A stretch of 7,208 bases of DNA from Chloroflexota bacterium (GTDB lineage: Bacteria; Chloroflexota; Dehalococcoidia; Bin125). Of this stretch, positions 7,064 through 7,208 are shown piece after piece. The stretch covers positions 1 through 7,208 of the forward strand of contig JAPPBK010000117.1 of NCBI GenBank assembly GCA_026705105.1, in the 5' to 3' direction. Both the position numbers and the translations under genes were made by a program. Under the pieces are notes generated by a model. The model made no database searches. It had not been told where the DNA came from and saw only the letters and a program-made list of their open reading frames with translations. Each line of letters begins with the position of its first letter. Position 1 is the first letter of the stretch.

Positions 7064-7092
7064 ATGCGACACGGGCTGGTACCGGCGGTCAA
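7064..7092 (-). promoter_or_regulatory. Weak candidate promoter of the minus-strand gene cluster
   Basis: On the minus strand TTGACC (7087-7092) matches five of six bases of a -35 box. After a 17-base spacer comes TCGCAT (7064-7069), a poor -10 box (three of six). Transcription from here would start only about 8 bases before the GTG, inside or past the ribosome site, which counts against it. A leaderless or alternative-sigma start is possible. Confidence 0.2.
7075..7086. promoter_or_regulatory. Short palindrome, possible operator
   Basis: GCTGGTACCGGC is a 12-base palindrome with one mismatched pair, centred on GGTACC. It lies 26 bases upstream of the ligase GTG, inside the spacer of the weak candidate promoter. 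It may bind a repressor, but 12 bases can easily arise by chance in G+C-rich DNA. Confidence 0.2.
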
Positions 7093-7093
7093 A

Positions 7094-7109
7094 TGCGCCA
7101 CATGGCACA
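7094..7109. promoter_or_regulatory. Imperfect inverted repeat, candidate operator in the divergent gap
   Basis: The half-sites TGCGCCA (7094-7100) and TGGCACA (7103-7109) are inverted copies with one mismatch, separated by two bases. The size and symmetry suit a dimeric repressor or activator (for example TetR-, GntR- or MarR-like). The site is next to the TTGACC box and about 45 bases from both the ligase start and the tRNA. No regulator gene is in the window, so the binding protein is unknown. Confidence 0.35.
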
Positions 7110-7142
7110 CAGCCTATTGCGGGATTGGGTCCAGCCGCTGCG

Positions 7143-7148
7143 TATACT
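7143..7148 (+). promoter_or_regulatory. -10-like box of the tRNA-Ser gene
   Basis: TATACT matches five of six bases of the sigma-70 -10 consensus and ends 7 bases before the first base of the tRNA. Transcription would start at or within a base or two of the mature 5' end, leaving almost no leader for RNase P. No good -35 box is at the usual distance: TTGCGG at 7117-7122 would need a 20-base spacer. Confidence 0.45.
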
Positions 7149-7155
7149 TGCACGT

Positions 7156-7208
7156 GGAGAGGTGTCCGAGTGGCCGAAGGAGCCGATCTCGAAAATCGGT
7201 AGGTGCGG
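7156..7208 (+). tRNA. tRNA-Ser, anticodon CGA (partial, 3' end beyond the window)
   Basis: The 5' acceptor strand is GGAGAGG (7156-7162), followed by TG and a D arm with stem TCC/GGA (7165-7167, 7179-7181) around an 11-base loop. The anticodon arm has stem CCGAT/ATCGG (7183-7187, 7195-7199) and loop CTCGAAA (7188-7194). T33 precedes anticodon CGA (7190-7192), which reads the serine codon UCG, a frequent codon in G+C-rich genomes. The bases from 7201 begin what should be the long variable arm of a class II (Ser) tRNA. The T arm, the 3' acceptor strand and the CCA end lie outside the window. It is transcribed divergently from the acyl-CoA synthetase gene. Confidence 0.93.

Noticed and set aside
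1..7208. CRISPR arrays, insertion sequences, phage genes, toxin-antitoxin pairs, riboswitches
   Set aside because: I found no regular direct repeats, transposase or integrase motifs, or recognisable riboswitch. All gaps over 60 bases are accounted for by the divergent region 7050-7155.

Overview
The window is high-G+C bacterial DNA, nearly all of it coding. I see five protein genes and one partial tRNA gene. A luciferase-like (LLM/F420-type) flavin oxidoreductase, a D-aminoacylase-like amidohydrolase, an acyl-CoA ligase and a stand-alone carboxyltransferase subunit together suggest a catabolically versatile environmental bacterium. I lean to Chloroflexota (SAR202/Dehalococcoidia-like), with Actinomycetota as an alternative. 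This is inferred from gene families and composition only; there is no rRNA or marker gene to settle it.

Layout: (a) 1-1087, plus strand: the C-terminal two thirds of an amidohydrolase of the N-acyl-D-amino-acid deacylase type, cut by the window edge. (b) 1088-1142: a short convergent gap with two inverted repeats, one overlapping the stop codon of the next gene. (c) 7049 down to 1135, minus strand: four genes with gaps of 48, 39 and 50 bases, probably one transcript. In transcription order they are an acyl-CoA synthetase (7049-5502), an LLM-class oxidoreductase (5453-4521), a lipoprotein with a HELVH zinc-protease motif (4481-2787) and a carboxyltransferase beta subunit of the acyl-CoA carboxylase family (2736-1135). 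(d) 7050-7155: a divergent regulatory gap with two imperfect palindromes and a -10-like box for the tRNA. (e) 7156-7208, plus strand: the 5' part of a tRNA-Ser(CGA), cut by the window end.

A plausible reading is that the ligase activates a small carboxylic acid to its CoA ester, the LLM enzyme does a flavin-dependent redox step, and the carboxyltransferase adds or moves a carboxyl group on an acyl-CoA. No biotin carboxylase or biotin carrier is encoded here, so those would have to come from elsewhere. The substrate is unknown. The ligase resembles the oxalyl-CoA synthetase (Pcs60/AAE3) branch by remembered motifs. The metallopeptidase-like lipoprotein in the middle has no obvious metabolic link to its neighbours.

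I found no convincing new defence, mobile or RNA-based system. The most interesting points are the predicted protease lipoprotein inside a CoA-metabolism cluster, the carboxyltransferase without partners, the oxalyl-CoA-synthetase-like ligase, and the palindromes in the divergent promoter gap.
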